From Tritrichomonas musculus (lineage: Eukaryota; Parabasalia; Tritrichomonadida; Tritrichomonadidae): 64,000 nucleotides of DNA. Location of the stretch: the NCBI GenBank assembly GCA_039105265.1, contig JAPFFF010000028.1, positions 1,612,001 to 1,676,000 on the forward strand. Direction: 5' to 3'. Below the pieces are notes generated by a model that saw only the letters and a program-made list of their open reading frames with translations, had not been told where the DNA came from and did not search any database. Positions 32,370 to 43,127 of this stretch are shown here, in pieces. The position numbers were made by a program, and so were the translations under genes. Position 1 is the stretch's first letter, and every line of letters begins with the position of its first letter.

Positions 32370-33834
32370 TATTTGGCCGTTGAAAAAGAAAACATTGAAA
32401 TTGTGAAACTTTTATTAACGAATGACAAACTTGACATCAATCTTGGATATATTTTTATATCTTTTTATAAAATTGAAAACCATATCTTTCAATTACATTC
32501 AAGATCATGTCTTTCAATGAAATTCAAAATCATATCTTTCAATGGAATTCAAAATCATATCTTTCAATGAAATTTTGATATAATAATAATTTATGTTACA
32601 GCATTATATTTGGCCGTTGAAAAAGAAAACATTGAAATTGTGAAACTTTTATTAACGAATGACAAACTTGACATCAATCTTGGATATATTTTTATATCTT
32701 TTTATAAAATTGAAGAATATATAATTCAATTACATTCAAAATCACATATTTCAATCAAATTAAAAATCATATCTTTCAATTGGATTCAAAATCATGTCTT
32801 TCGATAAAATTCAAAATCATATCTTTCAATGAAATTCAAAATCATATCATTCAATGACATTCAAAATCATATCTTTCAATGACATTCAAAATCATATCTT
32901 TCAATGAAATTCAAAATCATATCTTTCAATGAAATTTTGATATAATAATAATTTATAAGACAGCATTATATTTGGCCGTTGAAAAAGAAAACATTGAAAT
33001 TGTGAAACTTTTATTAACGAATGACAAACTTGACATCAATCTTGGATATATTTTTATATCTTTTTATAAAATTGAAAACCATATCTTTCAATTGCATTCA
33101 AAATCATATATTCAATTACATTCAAAATCATATCTTTCAATGAAATTCAGAATCATATCTTTCAATTGGATTCAAAATCATATCTTTCAATGAAATTCAA
33201 AATCATATCATTCAATGACATTCAAAATCATATCTTTCAATGACATTCAAAATCATATCTTTCAATGAAATTCAAAATCATATCTTTCAATGAAATTTTG
33301 ATATAATAATAATTTATAAGACAGCATTATATTTGGCCGTTGAAAAAGAAAACATTGAAATTGTGAAACTTTTATTAACGAATGACAAACTTGACATCAA
33401 TCTTGGATATATTTTTATATCTTTTTATAAAATTGAAAACCATATCTTTCAATTACATTCAAAATCATATCTTTCAATCAAATTCAGAATCATATCTTTC
33501 AATGAAATTCAGAATCATATCTTTCAATTGGATTCAAAATCATATCTTTCAATGAAATTCAAAATCATATCATTCAATGACATTCAAAATCATATCTTTC
33601 AATGACATTCAAAATCATATCTTTCAATGAAATTCAAAATCATATCTTTCAATGAAATTTTGATATAATAATAATTTATAAGACAGCATTATATTTGGCC
33701 GTTGAAAAAGAAAACATTGAAATTGTGAAACTTTTATTAACGAATGACAAACTTGACATCAATCTTGGATATATTTTTATATCTTTTTATAAAATTTAAA
33801 ATCATATCTTTCAATGAAATTCAAAAACTCTCAG

Positions 33835-34013
33835 GAGATTATAAAATTGAGAAAAAGATAGTATTGCACCTTGCAGTTGAAATAGGAAATCTTGATATAA
33901 TAAAGCTTTTGCTTGAAAAGAAAGAGATTGATATTAATATTGAAGATAGTCATGGAAAAAAACCAATCGACTATTCTGAAAATCAGGAAATTAAGAAATT
34001 ACTTTCAAAATGA
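33835..34013 (+). pseudogene. Detached C-terminal ankyrin end
   Basis: In frame to the TAA at 34011-34013 it encodes GDYKIEKKIVLHLAVEIGN, then a repeat with DIIKLLLEKKEIDINIED and the closing SHGKKPIDYSENQEIKKLL, a typical trichomonad ankyrin C-terminus. It is fused upstream to satellite sequence, so it has no proper start. It is the probable 3' end of the gene that begins at 29985. Confidence 0.6.
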
Positions 34014-34400
34014 TTTTCTATTCATTTTTAAATAGCAATTAATAAAATTAATTAATTATTTTTTTTTCTTATTATTATCAGAAAACTATTTATTTTTTTA
34101 TTAATTTTCTGATACATCATCGTGGAAATATTCTGATAATACAATTAAATTGCACCCTGCTCGCTTTTTAATTTTCTGATACGTTATTTTTTTGAATGAA
34201 ATTGAAAGAAAAAAGTGAATGAGTTAAAAAAAATAATATATCTATACTCCACAGCTGATCGGTGGAACAAAATTTAAAAAAATAATTACAGCAAAAGGAT
34301 CATCTTCAGGTCAATTTTTGAACATGCCTCTCTTCCATATACATCATTAAACTTTGCATTTTTAAATGTTGTTTTATTTCTTAAATGAAATATTTCTGAA
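34014..34400. other. AT-rich intergenic DNA
   Basis: Nothing recognised apart from TTTCTGAA at 34393-34400, the target duplication of the neighbouring element. Confidence 0.5.
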
Positions 34401-35408
34401 ATGTGTGGTGAAACTAAAAAAAATGAAGTGATAATTTTGCAAATATCTTTTTATTGAGTTTAGTAATTCATATATTTACTATATATATTTGATATAAATT
34501 ATGTTTAATATAAAATAGCAAAATATATTTTAAAAATATCAATACTTTTGCCAAACTCAATATCTCAAATATTTCGATTATTATTTCATTCTAAATTTAA
34601 TTGTTATAAATATAAATATATTTTATTTCAAGCGATATTTTTTACTAGCAAAATTTAAGATAACTTTTAATAAATATAAGATATTTATGCAAATTCAGTA
34701 AAAAAAAATAAATATTTAATTTTCTTGAAAATTACCCTCATTTTCTCCAATAATATCATAATATTAATGTTTATAGATTGAGTTATATTAGATAAAAGTA
34801 CTGCTATAAATTTCGTCTTGTTGATTTTGAGAAAATACAGAACCTATTTTGTTTGGCTTATATCAAGCCATTGATAAAATTATAAAATAAAAATTTGTAA
34901 TATCATTAATAGTATATTAAACTAAAAAAAGATATTGCATAGTTTCATTCATAGGGTCTATGTTTAATGGTATTTTTTTATATGATTATATGCAAAATAT
35001 TAAAAATAAAAATATCTTAATAAACATAAAATTACTACTGTATTTACTTTGCTTGTTTAATTTATATATAAATAAATATAATTTTTTAATTTATTAAAAA
35101 TCTAAAATTAAAGAAAAGCTATATAAAAAATGTAAATTTTGTTTTAAATTTTTCGATGTTGTGTTAAACTTTTCCTAAAGTTTTTTTCAATTCAAATTTT
35201 CTGAAGATTGATCTTTTTTAAAATAATAACGATTTTTTATATATTTTTTTCCCTATACATTTTAAAAATAATTTTATCTCGAAATTGGTAAGATAATATT
35301 TTTTACTCCTCTAACAAATTTTTTAGTAATGATAAAATAAATATTAATATATGATATAAAGATTCAAATATGATTTTTTATATAAAAAGTTCTAGTTTCA
35401 CCACACAT
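34401..35408. mobile_element. 1008-bp TIR element with 8-bp target duplication
   Basis: Perfect 16-bp TIRs: ATGTGTGGTGAAACTA at 34401-34416 and its reverse complement at 35393-35408. Flanked by the exact direct repeat TTTCTGAA (34393-34400 and 35409-35416). The interior is extremely AT-rich with no ORF. Eight-base duplications are typical of hAT-type elements, but the ends do not begin CAGNG, so the superfamily is uncertain. It ends about 80 bases before the next gene's ATG and probably contributes to its upstream region. Confidence 0.75.
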
Positions 35409-35477
35409 TTTCTGAATTTTGTCATATTGAAAAAAAAATTTTTTATTGAAAATCGACTTTTTAAGAAGAAAAATTTT

Positions 35478-35484
35478 TCATTTT
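35478..35484 (+). promoter_or_regulatory. Initiator-like element TCATTTT
   Basis: TCATTTT, 11 bases before the ATG at 35491, fits the trichomonad initiator consensus TCA-pyrimidine-(A/T) at the usual short distance. It supports 35491 rather than an upstream start. Confidence 0.45.
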
Positions 35485-35490
35485 TTCCTA

Positions 35491-36978
35491 ATGCAATCAA
35501 GGTTTTTCTCCCTAGATATTTCTCCAATTAACACAAAAATTATTGTTTATGGTAATCTGAAGCTTCCAGTGGACTATGATTTATTAAAGAGAAACAGTGA
35601 TTATTTTAGAAAAAATGATTTAAAATATTCATCAGAAAAAAACATTCATCTTTTAAAAGAAGAAAGAAATATAATTTCTGAAGATTCGATTCGTGATTTT
35701 ATCCAATGCTGTCAAACCCAACAAATTGAACTCAATTCATCAAATATTTTTAGTCTTAATTATTTAGCCAAAAAATACGAAGTTTATAAATTATTAGCAG
35801 CCACAACTCAGTATATTTCTGATTACAAGGAAAAATTAGCTATAGATTCTATATTATTCAATTACTACTTATATAATAGTCATAATCAATTCAGTCTTGT
35901 TGATACCAAAGAAGAGGAAGACATTATAGCGTACAATTTTGAAGAATTTATCAAAGATAAACGCTTAATAGATCTTCCTCTCCCTGTTTTGTATCGAATC
36001 ATACAAAGATATTCAAATCAAAAACCAAACACAAATGAAAATCAGGAAATGCAAGACTCTTTTGTTTCATTATTGTTCACACTACTTAAAAAGCATGGAA
36101 GAAAAGCTTCTTACTTATTTTCCTTTTTAAAAATCGACAAAAGTCGATTAAAAGATTTAATTGAGCTAAAAACAGGTTTTTCGGACGTTTTTGATCCAAC
36201 ATTCCTGAATTCTTCTCTTTTTGATACAACAGTTGAAATTATCCAAGAAACAAATAATTTAAAAAATGATTTTTCAATGAAAATTGGCGAATTGAAAAAT
36301 ATCATTGAAAAGCAAAAAAACGAGAAAGAAGAAATTGAAGAAAAAATTACAAAACAAAACCAAATGTTATTAAACGAAATTCACAAAATGCGAGATGAAA
36401 TGAGTGAAATGAAAAATCAACTAAAATTTTGCAAGAAAAATGATAAAATTAGTTTAGATTTGATTGACTCCAATCAAATTCAATACTTAGTTCCATATAG
36501 CAAAGATTGGGATGGAAATCCAAAGTCCATTTGTCTAAAAGAAAAAGGACAAGAATACAAAATTGAATCATCAACATCTGCAGGCAAAAACCATGAACTA
36601 AAGAATCTTTTTAGTGGAGTAAAAAGCACTGAAGGCGACATTTGCTGGAGAAATAAACACTCAGATAATCCTCCTTATATTCAGATAACTTTTCCAAAAC
36701 CTGAGAAAGCTAATGCTTTATTATTGACATCACGAATCATTTACTTCGATGAGGCACCAACTGTATTTGAAATTTATGGAATAAATCTTCCACGTAATGC
36801 GGAAATTTGTTTAGGAAAATTTTCATACAATAAATGGAAAAGTTATGAAACAAAAGTTTTTTTGTTTCTTAACGAATCAACATATTCGACTTATAAAGTC
36901 ATGTTTATTAAATCTAAAAGTGAGCACTCATTAGTAGGATTGTCTCAATTAAATCTTTGCTACTTAGCTCAAACATAA
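35491..36978 (+). CDS. BTB-domain protein with coiled coil and discoidin-like C-terminus
   Basis: 495 residues from ATG 35491; the frame is open 15 codons further up but with no ATG. Residues ~10-115 look like a trichomonad BTB/POZ domain (KIIVYGNLKLPVDYDLLKRN, ISEDSIRDFIQCCQ, YLAKKYEVYKLL), followed by a BACK-like helical stretch. About residues 245-325 form a charged coiled coil (IIEKQKNEKEEIEEKITKQN). Residues ~335-495 resemble a galactose-binding/F5-8C (discoidin) fold: SAGKNHELKNLF, GDICWRNKHSDNPPYIQITF, YGIN, and the closing SLVGLSQLNLC. BTB proteins typically dimerise and act as adaptors, e.g. for cullin-3; the substrate here is unknown. Calls rest on pattern, not alignment. Confidence 0.7.
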   Translation: MQSRFFSLDISPINTKIIVYGNLKLPVDYDLLKRNSDYFRKNDLKYSSEKNIHLLKEERNIISEDSIRDFIQCCQTQQIELNSSNIFSLNYLAKKYEVYKLLAATTQYISDYKEKLAIDSILFNYYLYNSHNQFSLVDTKEEEDIIAYNFEEFIKDKRLIDLPLPVLYRIIQRYSNQKPNTNENQEMQDSFVSLLFTLLKKHGRKASYLFSFLKIDKSRLKDLIELKTGFSDVFDPTFLNSSLFDTTVEIIQETNNLKNDFSMKIGELKNIIEKQKNEKEEIEEKITKQNQMLLNEIHKMRDEMSEMKNQLKFCKKNDKISLDLIDSNQIQYLVPYSKDWDGNPKSICLKEKGQEYKIESSTSAGKNHELKNLFSGVKSTEGDICWRNKHSDNPPYIQITFPKPEKANALLLTSRIIYFDEAPTVFEIYGINLPRNAEICLGKFSYNKWKSYETKVFLFLNESTYSTYKVMFIKSKSEHSLVGLSQLNLCYLAQT

Positions 36979-38153
36979 TTAATAATTGCTTTGCCGACTC
37001 ATTTTTACATGAAAAACTATGGAGTTATGAATAAAAATTATTTTATATAAAGGAGACGGAAAAAAGTGTAAACTTTAATTTTTTCTCCTCATCTGATTAA
37101 AACTACTGAACGCTAGTTTTTTTTTTCAACTTCTTAACACTTTGATAAATAATATATTGGATTTTCGTCGAGTTTCATGAAGTATTTATAACAAAACCAT
37201 GAATTTTTTCTTCGATTTGGCTTATGTCAAAGATATAGTGACTTATTGTTGTATCTGTTGCATATTCATCATCAATTACCCTTGAAATAATTCTAGCTTT
37301 GTTAATTGTGGAATTGATTGAGATTTCATTTTGTTTTTCAATTATGATACTTTCATTTTGTGTATCGATTCTTTTGATCTAGAAGATAATTTCGAAATTT
37401 CCACTGAAATCATTTTGTAATAATCTTTTTGAATTGTTTTTCTTGCTTGTAATAATGGAACCTCTACCAATATTTTACTCAGAAATATAGAATTTCCAGA
37501 TTGCTGGTGATCAATAAGAGTGGAGTTGGGAACAAATTAATGAGGAGAAATTTATTCTTTTTTTATTTTGAATTAGAAAAGTGGTATCGTAATTTTTTTA
37601 TAAAATGAATTTATTGAATATAATGATTTACATTAGAGTTAAACTAATTATTATTCTATTTTAGGTATATTTAATAAATAATGTAAATAGGATTAGAATT
37701 TTTATTGTAATATAAAAACAAATAGGCATCATTTGATGCATATATATATCATTTTTTTTTCAATTATTTTTCAATTAATTGAAAATTAAAAATAATAAAT
37801 ATTCAAGATTTTCAAGAATTATTTATTATATTTTATTTTTATAATATCATTGTCATATATATACTTCTTAAAATATTTAATATTAATTTAATAATGATAA
37901 AAATGTTAAGATATTAATTAATTTAAAAAAAAGTTGTTTTTAATTTATTTTTCAATTCTTTTATCATATTGAAAAAAAAAAAAAATATGATGGATTAATT
38001 TGTATCCACAAATATTAATAAGAAAAGAATTATACTTTTGGATTTACGATAACTAATTCAAAATATTAAAAAAAAATTGAGCTCTTAATTATCAATTAAT
38101 AAACAAAAATAAAAGCTCAGTTTTGAATTCCTGATCGTCATATTTGTAAATCG
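36979..38153. other. AT-rich intergenic DNA
   Basis: No gene supported. An 11-bp inverted pair TTTCTCCTCAT (37082-37092) / ATGAGGAGAAA (37540-37550) is present without a detectable target duplication. Confidence 0.45.
38138..38145 (+). promoter_or_regulatory. Initiator-like element TCATATTT
   Basis: TCATATTT, 16 bases before the ATG at 38154, matches the trichomonad initiator pattern TCA-Y-W at a typical distance. Confidence 0.5.
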
Positions 38154-39638
38154 ATGAATGATCAAAATGAAATAGATTTAATCAATAAAAGATTATATGG
38201 TTTGGAAGTTCCAAATGAGCCAATTCCAAAAATCATGTTTTATTTTACGGTTCTCCATGACATTATCGACTATCCATTTCCCTATAACTTTATAAACTTT
38301 AACAATCCATATTTCAAGACGAATGAAGAAGTAAAACAATTTTTATCGCTAGCTAAGTCTTTGAATCCTGAATTTCTTCATCTTAACAACGCTATAATAT
38401 ATCATAATAATACTGATTTTTATAAAAAAGATGAAATACCCAAAGATTCTACAGACCACTGTTATGAATTTCGAGTTATTGATCCCAAAGATGCTATATT
38501 ATCACAATTCAGCCACAATTATAAAAATACATTTAATATAGGTAATATTAATGGTCATCAAAAAAAGTTTGAAGTCGAAGTAAAAAAAGACTTAGAATTT
38601 CCACATTCCGAATATTCATATTCTACGAATCCAGAAGATTATTACTACACAGAAGGCCTTGAAGACAACTATCAAGTAGAAAAAAGCACGATGAAAATCA
38701 CTGACCAATTAAGTTCTCAATATCTTGAAACACGCAAAAAGTACAACGAGCAAGTTATCAAGAAGCACCACAAGTTCAAAAGTTATATGCCGAAGAAAGG
38801 CGAAGAAGAGGAGGAGGAGGAAGAGGAAGAAGAAGAGTCACTCAATGTTGACATCAAACTTGAAAACAAAGATTCAGAGAGCATTGAAAAAGTTACCATT
38901 ATAAACAAGCTTGTTTGCACGAAAGAATGGATTGAGTACATATACGATGAGCCAATGAAAAAGTCGCTCCACAACCTGAAGCTAGCTGTGACAAGCGACG
39001 ATGAAATTCGATTGAAAAGTATTAAAATGCCAAAAAACGTTTTCTTTTATTTAACGGTCGCCCTCATAATTCTCGTTATTGTGTGTGCATCGGTTTTGAT
39101 CAACTCCGGGTCCACGTTGAATAACAACCCGAAATTCAATGAGCTAAAAGGCGAAAAAAGTGACAAATCTCAGAAAAGTTGTTTGCAAAAAATTTGCCTA
39201 AAAAGTGAAAAAATTGACTATTCAAATGACACTGTTATCGTTCCTAATAAGCATTGCCATTACCTGATACACATTGCAAATAACATGGCAATTGTGTCGG
39301 GCACTTTCGGCATCTTCTTCGTTGTCTTTATCTTCTGCCTATACCTATGTATCAGATGCGATCAGAGACGGAAGTTGCACCACCGCAAAAAGAAGAAAGA
39401 CAAAAAGAAAAAGGAAAGAAAACTGTACAGAGGACTCAATTTGGGGCACTTGATAGCACTCGTGCTGCTGATTGTGATTGCCAGCTTGATGGCCTTCATC
39501 GCAGAGATACTGATAATCGTCGGAGTTGCACAGAAAACATACAACTTCATACGCTATCAGTCAATTATCCAGCTTGTTATGAATACTATTGTTTTTTTTA
39601 GTTACTTTTTGTTTATCTACTTTTACTTTAAACAGTAA
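38154..39638 (+). CDS. Four-TM membrane protein with large acidic cytoplasmic-type N-terminus
   Basis: 494 residues; family not recognised. Residues 1-280 are soluble and charged, with KKGEEEEEEEEEEEE near residue 220. Four membrane segments follow: NVFFYLTVALIILVIVCASV (~300), an HIANNMAIVSGTFGIFF-containing segment (~375), LGHLIALVLLIVIASL (~430) and a C-terminal one (VMNTIVFFSYFLFIYFYF). The ~55-residue loop between TM1 and TM2 has three Cys (SCLQKICLKS, KHCHY) and a lysine-rich HHRKKKKDKKKK loop follows TM2. That places both tails in the cytoplasm if the positive-inside rule holds. The ORF ends right at the last TM. Tetraspan-like, but without tetraspanin CCG or claudin motifs. Confidence 0.6.
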   Translation: MNDQNEIDLINKRLYGLEVPNEPIPKIMFYFTVLHDIIDYPFPYNFINFNNPYFKTNEEVKQFLSLAKSLNPEFLHLNNAIIYHNNTDFYKKDEIPKDSTDHCYEFRVIDPKDAILSQFSHNYKNTFNIGNINGHQKKFEVEVKKDLEFPHSEYSYSTNPEDYYYTEGLEDNYQVEKSTMKITDQLSSQYLETRKKYNEQVIKKHHKFKSYMPKKGEEEEEEEEEEEESLNVDIKLENKDSESIEKVTIINKLVCTKEWIEYIYDEPMKKSLHNLKLAVTSDDEIRLKSIKMPKNVFFYLTVALIILVIVCASVLINSGSTLNNNPKFNELKGEKSDKSQKSCLQKICLKSEKIDYSNDTVIVPNKHCHYLIHIANNMAIVSGTFGIFFVVFIFCLYLCIRCDQRRKLHHRKKKKDKKKKERKLYRGLNLGHLIALVLLIVIASLMAFIAEILIIVGVAQKTYNFIRYQSIIQLVMNTIVFFSYFLFIYFYFKQ

Positions 39639-40039
39639 AATCTTCTTGGGTGCTTCTTTTTATTATTTCTATTTGATTTTTTTAAAAAAATTATTTTAAT
39701 AATTTATCATGATTTAATGATTTCTGTAATTTCAATTTTTGGCCATTATCTTTTTAAAATTGAATTTATTTGATGTTTTCATTGCATATTAAATTTTAAA
39801 GCATTATACTATCTTTAAAAGAATCAGTTATTAATTTAAATTAATAACATAAAATCTCTTTTTGAAGAAAATTCTAGCTTATTTTCTGATTTTTTAAGCT
39901 TCTGGAAGTTTAAGGAATAAAAATTTTTATTTTTAATGAAAGATTTTTTCATTTTTATTGTATATCTGATCTCTCTGAAAAAGTTTGAATAATAAAGAAA
40001 ATAATGGGCAACAATTTGAATAAAAATATAAATGTCCAG
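39639..40039. other. AT-rich intergenic DNA
   Basis: No feature recognised. The left arm of the Hsp70 inverted repeat begins at about 40040. Confidence 0.5.
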
Positions 40040-40592
40040 CCATTTATAAGTAGATATGATCTATGTTTGGATATTTATATTTTTAAGCTGATGATAAAAA
40101 ACTTTTCAAGGAAAAAAACTATTTAATTGAGATTAGATTATTAAAAAATTTGTTAAAAATATATATTCCAATATTTTATCTATATCTTAAATTAATAATC
40201 AGAGTAAGATGTTCTTATTTATTTTGAGCAACTTTATATGATAATATTATTTACAAAGATATTTTTTTAATAATTTAAAATTAATAATTTAGAGGAAAGA
40301 ATGAATGCAAAATTCATGAATAAATCATTTATAATATATATTTGATATTTATTTTAAAGATAACATAAAATTAAACAAATGAAAATATTATTTTAAAAAG
40401 ATGGCATATTTTAATAAGCCAATAAGCATTTTCATCATTTAAAAACTTCAAAGTTTACGAGAATATGAGTTTTATAAATGTTCGGATGATAGTTTTCAAA
40501 TCACTCAATTTTTTGAATTTCATAAATGCTCGAATATTTTTAAAATTTTGTTGGCAGACGCATTGCACACTCAATGAAAACATTAAAACAGT

Positions 40593-40599
40593 TCATTTT
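40593..40599 (+). promoter_or_regulatory. Initiator-like element TCATTTT of hsp70 copy 1
   Basis: TCATTTT lies 24 bases before the ATG at 40617 and is conserved at the same place before copy 2. No clear heat-shock element array (alternating GAA/TTC at 5-base steps) was seen upstream. Confidence 0.4.
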
Positions 40600-40616
40600 A
40601 TTTGTTGCGAATTAAA

Positions 40617-42530
40617 ATGTCAGCCATTGGAATCGATCTTGGTACAACTTATTCGTGTGTTGGCGTCTTCCGTCACAACAGAGTCGATATCATTGCGAAC
40701 GACATGGGAAATCGCACAACTCCTTCTTATGTCGCATTCACGGACGACGAGCGCCTTGTTGGCGAGTCAGCAAAAAATCAGGCTTCGTTGAATCCAACCA
40801 ACACTGTTTTTGATTCAAAAAGAATGATCGGCCGCAAGTTTTCTGATCCAATCGTTCAAAGCGACATTAAGCACTGGCCTTTCAAAGTCATTCAAGGAGA
40901 TTCAGACAAACCGCAAATAGAAGTTCAGTGGAAAGGTCAAACCAAACAGTTCTATCCAGAAGAAATATCAGCCATGATTCTTGGAAAAATGAAAGAAGTC
41001 GCAGAAACACAATTGACACAAAAAATCACAGATGCAGTTGTTACAGTTCCTGCTTATTTCAACGATGGGCAACGTCAAGCTACGAAGGATGCAGGCGTCA
41101 TCGCTGGATTGAATGTTCTTCGTATTATCAACGAGCCAACTGCAGCAGCAATCGCATTCGGCCTCAATGAAAAATCAGACAAAGAGCGGCATGTTTTAAT
41201 CTTCGATCTAGGCGGAGGAACATTCGATGTTTCGCTTCTCGATATTGATGGAGGAATGTTCGAAGTAAAAGCAACAGCAGGAGACACTCACCTTGGCGGC
41301 GAAGACTTTGATAATCGAATGGTCAATTTCTTTGCAGATCGCTTCCAAAAGAAGTTCAAATGCGATCTTCGCCAATCGCTGCGCGCACTAAGGACACTGA
41401 GAACAGCATGTGAACGCGCAAAGAGAACATTGTCAACAGCAACAAATGCATCAATCGTATGTGATTCTCTTTACGAAGGACACGATTTCATCGATAGCAT
41501 TTCAAGAGCAATGTTCGAAAGCTTGAATGATGAACTATTTAGGTCAACACTGAATCCAGTCGCGCAAGTCCTACAGGATGCAAAGATGTCGAAAAGTGAT
41601 GTCACAGATATTGTTTTTGTTGGCGGTTCATCACGCATTCCGCGCGTTCAGCAGTTGCTTCAAGATTTCTTCAACGGCAAGCAGCCATGCCGCGGAGTTG
41701 ATCCTGATGAGGCTGTTGCATACGGCGCAGCCGTCCAAGCAGCGATCATCAAAGGGAACGACAAAGGCAAATTTGATGAGATTCTCCTTCTTGACGTCGC
41801 TCCGCTTTCACTGGGAATCGAAACAGCAGGCCAAATCATGACTGTCTTAGTTCCAAGGAATTCGACAATCCCTATCAAAAAGTCGCAGACATTCACGACA
41901 TTCGCTGACAATCAGCCTGCTGTAACGATCAAAGTATTTGAAGGCGAACGTTCAAAAACAGCCGACAATAATCTTTTGGGCACATTTGACTTGACAGGAA
42001 TCCCACCTGCACCGAGAGGCGTCCCGCAAATTGAAGTTACATTTGATGTGAATGCTGAAGGAATCATGAATGTCACGGCCGAAGAAAAGTCAACAAAGAA
42101 TGTTAAGAAAATCACTATCAAAAATGAAAGAGGAAGACTCTCCCAGGACGAAATAGATAGGATGGTGTCTGACGCTGAAAAATTCAAAGAGCAAGATGAA
42201 AAAGTTCGTAAGAGAGTCGAAGCTAAAAACGCGCTTGAAGGATACTGCTTCGGCGTTCGCAACTCATTGTCAAATGAACAATTCGCATCTGCTGTCTCAC
42301 AAGAGGATAAGGACAAGATTAACAAAGAGATTGACGACGCGCTTGCCTGGATTGATATCAATCAGGATGCCGAAATAAGTGACTTCGAAGCAAAGCAGAA
42401 AGAGCTTGAAGGAAAACTGATGCCTCTAATGCAAAGAGCATATCAAAACTCTTCACCAGGAAACGTTGATTCAAATAATAATCAGCATCAAGAAACAAAC
42501 AATGGCCCAAGAGTTGAAGAAGTTGATTAA
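40617..42530 (+). CDS. Cytosolic Hsp70 chaperone, copy 1
   Basis: 637 residues from ATG 40617 ([14 protein letters not shown]); the frame is open five codons upstream without ATG. It shows all Hsp70 landmarks: the N-terminal ATP-binding GIDLGTTYS, the [14 protein letters not shown] block, [27 protein letters not shown], the substrate-binding beta domain ([16 protein letters not shown]), the helical lid, and C-terminal EEVD, the cytosolic co-chaperone anchor. No organelle presequence. Role: ATP-driven folding and stress protection in the cytosol. It differs from copy 2 at a handful of residues (e.g. [40 protein letters not shown]). Its codons are GC-richer than neighbouring surface genes, as expected for high expression. 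Confidence 0.97.
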   Translation: MSAIGIDLGTTYSCVGVFRHNRVDIIANDMGNRTTPSYVAFTDDERLVGESAKNQASLNPTNTVFDSKRMIGRKFSDPIVQSDIKHWPFKVIQGDSDKPQIEVQWKGQTKQFYPEEISAMILGKMKEVAETQLTQKITDAVVTVPAYFNDGQRQATKDAGVIAGLNVLRIINEPTAAAIAFGLNEKSDKERHVLIFDLGGGTFDVSLLDIDGGMFEVKATAGDTHLGGEDFDNRMVNFFADRFQKKFKCDLRQSLRALRTLRTACERAKRTLSTATNASIVCDSLYEGHDFIDSISRAMFESLNDELFRSTLNPVAQVLQDAKMSKSDVTDIVFVGGSSRIPRVQQLLQDFFNGKQPCRGVDPDEAVAYGAAVQAAIIKGNDKGKFDEILLLDVAPLSLGIETAGQIMTVLVPRNSTIPIKKSQTFTTFADNQPAVTIKVFEGERSKTADNNLLGTFDLTGIPPAPRGVPQIEVTFDVNAEGIMNVTAEEKSTKNVKKITIKNERGRLSQDEIDRMVSDAEKFKEQDEKVRKRVEAKNALEGYCFGVRNSLSNEQFASAVSQEDKDKINKEIDDALAWIDINQDAEISDFEAKQKELEGKLMPLMQRAYQNSSPGNVDSNNNQHQETNNGPRVEEVD

Positions 42531-42582
42531 AAAAAAAAAATCAATATTAAAATTCTATTTTTATTCTATTTTCTTTATTATC

Positions 42583-43127
42583 CAAAAAAGCAGGGATGTT
42601 TATCGATAATATCGATAATGGTTATATTGGTGGCAGATAATATCGATAAAATCAAATCAACAATTATCATTCAATAAAAAGAACCTTTGTAAATTAAAAA
42701 TTAATTAATCCACAAATCATTAGATAATAATATATACTGAATAAATTTTCAACTGATTTTATCAAAATTTATATTCTTTGTTAAGATTGTATTGAGTTAA
42801 AGCATGTTTATACTCTCAAAAAGTTAAAATCATTCATAAAGTAATTGAAATTGTGAGAGTTTATATAAAGAATAATTATCTTATTCAAAATTTTTTATTT
42901 TCTGAATTTTTTCAAATTTGTTTATCTTATTTTTTTCATGTAAACATGAGTTTAGAAAATATATTTATAATATATACTGCAAAAAAATTCAAAATTATTT
43001 GGAATTATATATTATTACTTCATTATTCCTGATATATAAATTGTTCAAAATTGAGAATATTATTTATATTATTTTTTCAAAGTTTAAACAGCCAAGTTCA
43101 TTCAAAATCTCAATCAAAATTTTTTGG
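42583..43127. other. AT-rich intergenic DNA with ATCGAT palindromes
   Basis: No gene. At 42602-42655 three copies of the motif (A)TATCGATAA occur as a short palindromic cluster; function unknown. Confidence 0.5.

Larger units (their letters stand above)
31200..33840 (+). repeat. Composite satellite: ankyrin module plus 24-bp repeats
   Basis: A conserved ~125-bp segment encoding LAVEKENIEIVKLLLTNDK and DINLGYIF (an ankyrin repeat) occurs six times, with the module TTG at 31348, 32373, 32610, 32972, 33333 and 33695. Between modules lie variable numbers of a 24-bp unit (ATTCAAAATCATATCTTTCAATGA) and a fixed end TTTTGATATAATAATAATTTAT. Recent spacings are 361-362 bp, not multiples of three, so no continuous protein is encoded. 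No trichomonad-like 5' splice site (GTATGT) borders the modules. Confidence 0.85.
40040..42582 (+). repeat. Left arm of ~2.5-kb Hsp70 inverted repeat
   Basis: Matches 54488-57055 in reverse orientation. Identity is very high through the Hsp70 gene, its ~200-base upstream region and ~50 bases downstream (to ATTATCC), and lower between about 40040 and 40390. The arms are separated by ~11.9 kb carrying three other loci. Confidence 0.9.

Noticed and set aside
31200-33840. CRISPR-like look of 24-bp repeats at regular distance
   Set aside because: Units are directly adjacent without unique spacers, in a eukaryotic genome, and mixed with ankyrin modules; this is a satellite.
31200-34013. Ankyrin modules as exons separated by repeat-filled introns
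   Set aside because: Modules end in AATCTTGGATATAT without a GTATGT-type 5' splice site, and the upstream side lacks the trichomonad ACTAAC...AG branch/3' motif.
37082-37550. Small transposon bounded by TTTCTCCTCAT / ATGAGGAGAAA
   Set aside because: No target duplication and no similarity beyond 11 bases; chance is plausible in AT-rich DNA.
40390-40616. Heat-shock elements upstream of hsp70
   Set aside because: Scattered GAA and TTC words exist, but no array with the 5-base spacing of a heat-shock element.
41912-42361. Long antisense ORFs inside both Hsp70 genes (also 54706-55155)
   Set aside because: Antisense shadows of a GC-richer conserved gene, mirrored in both copies; no independent protein features.
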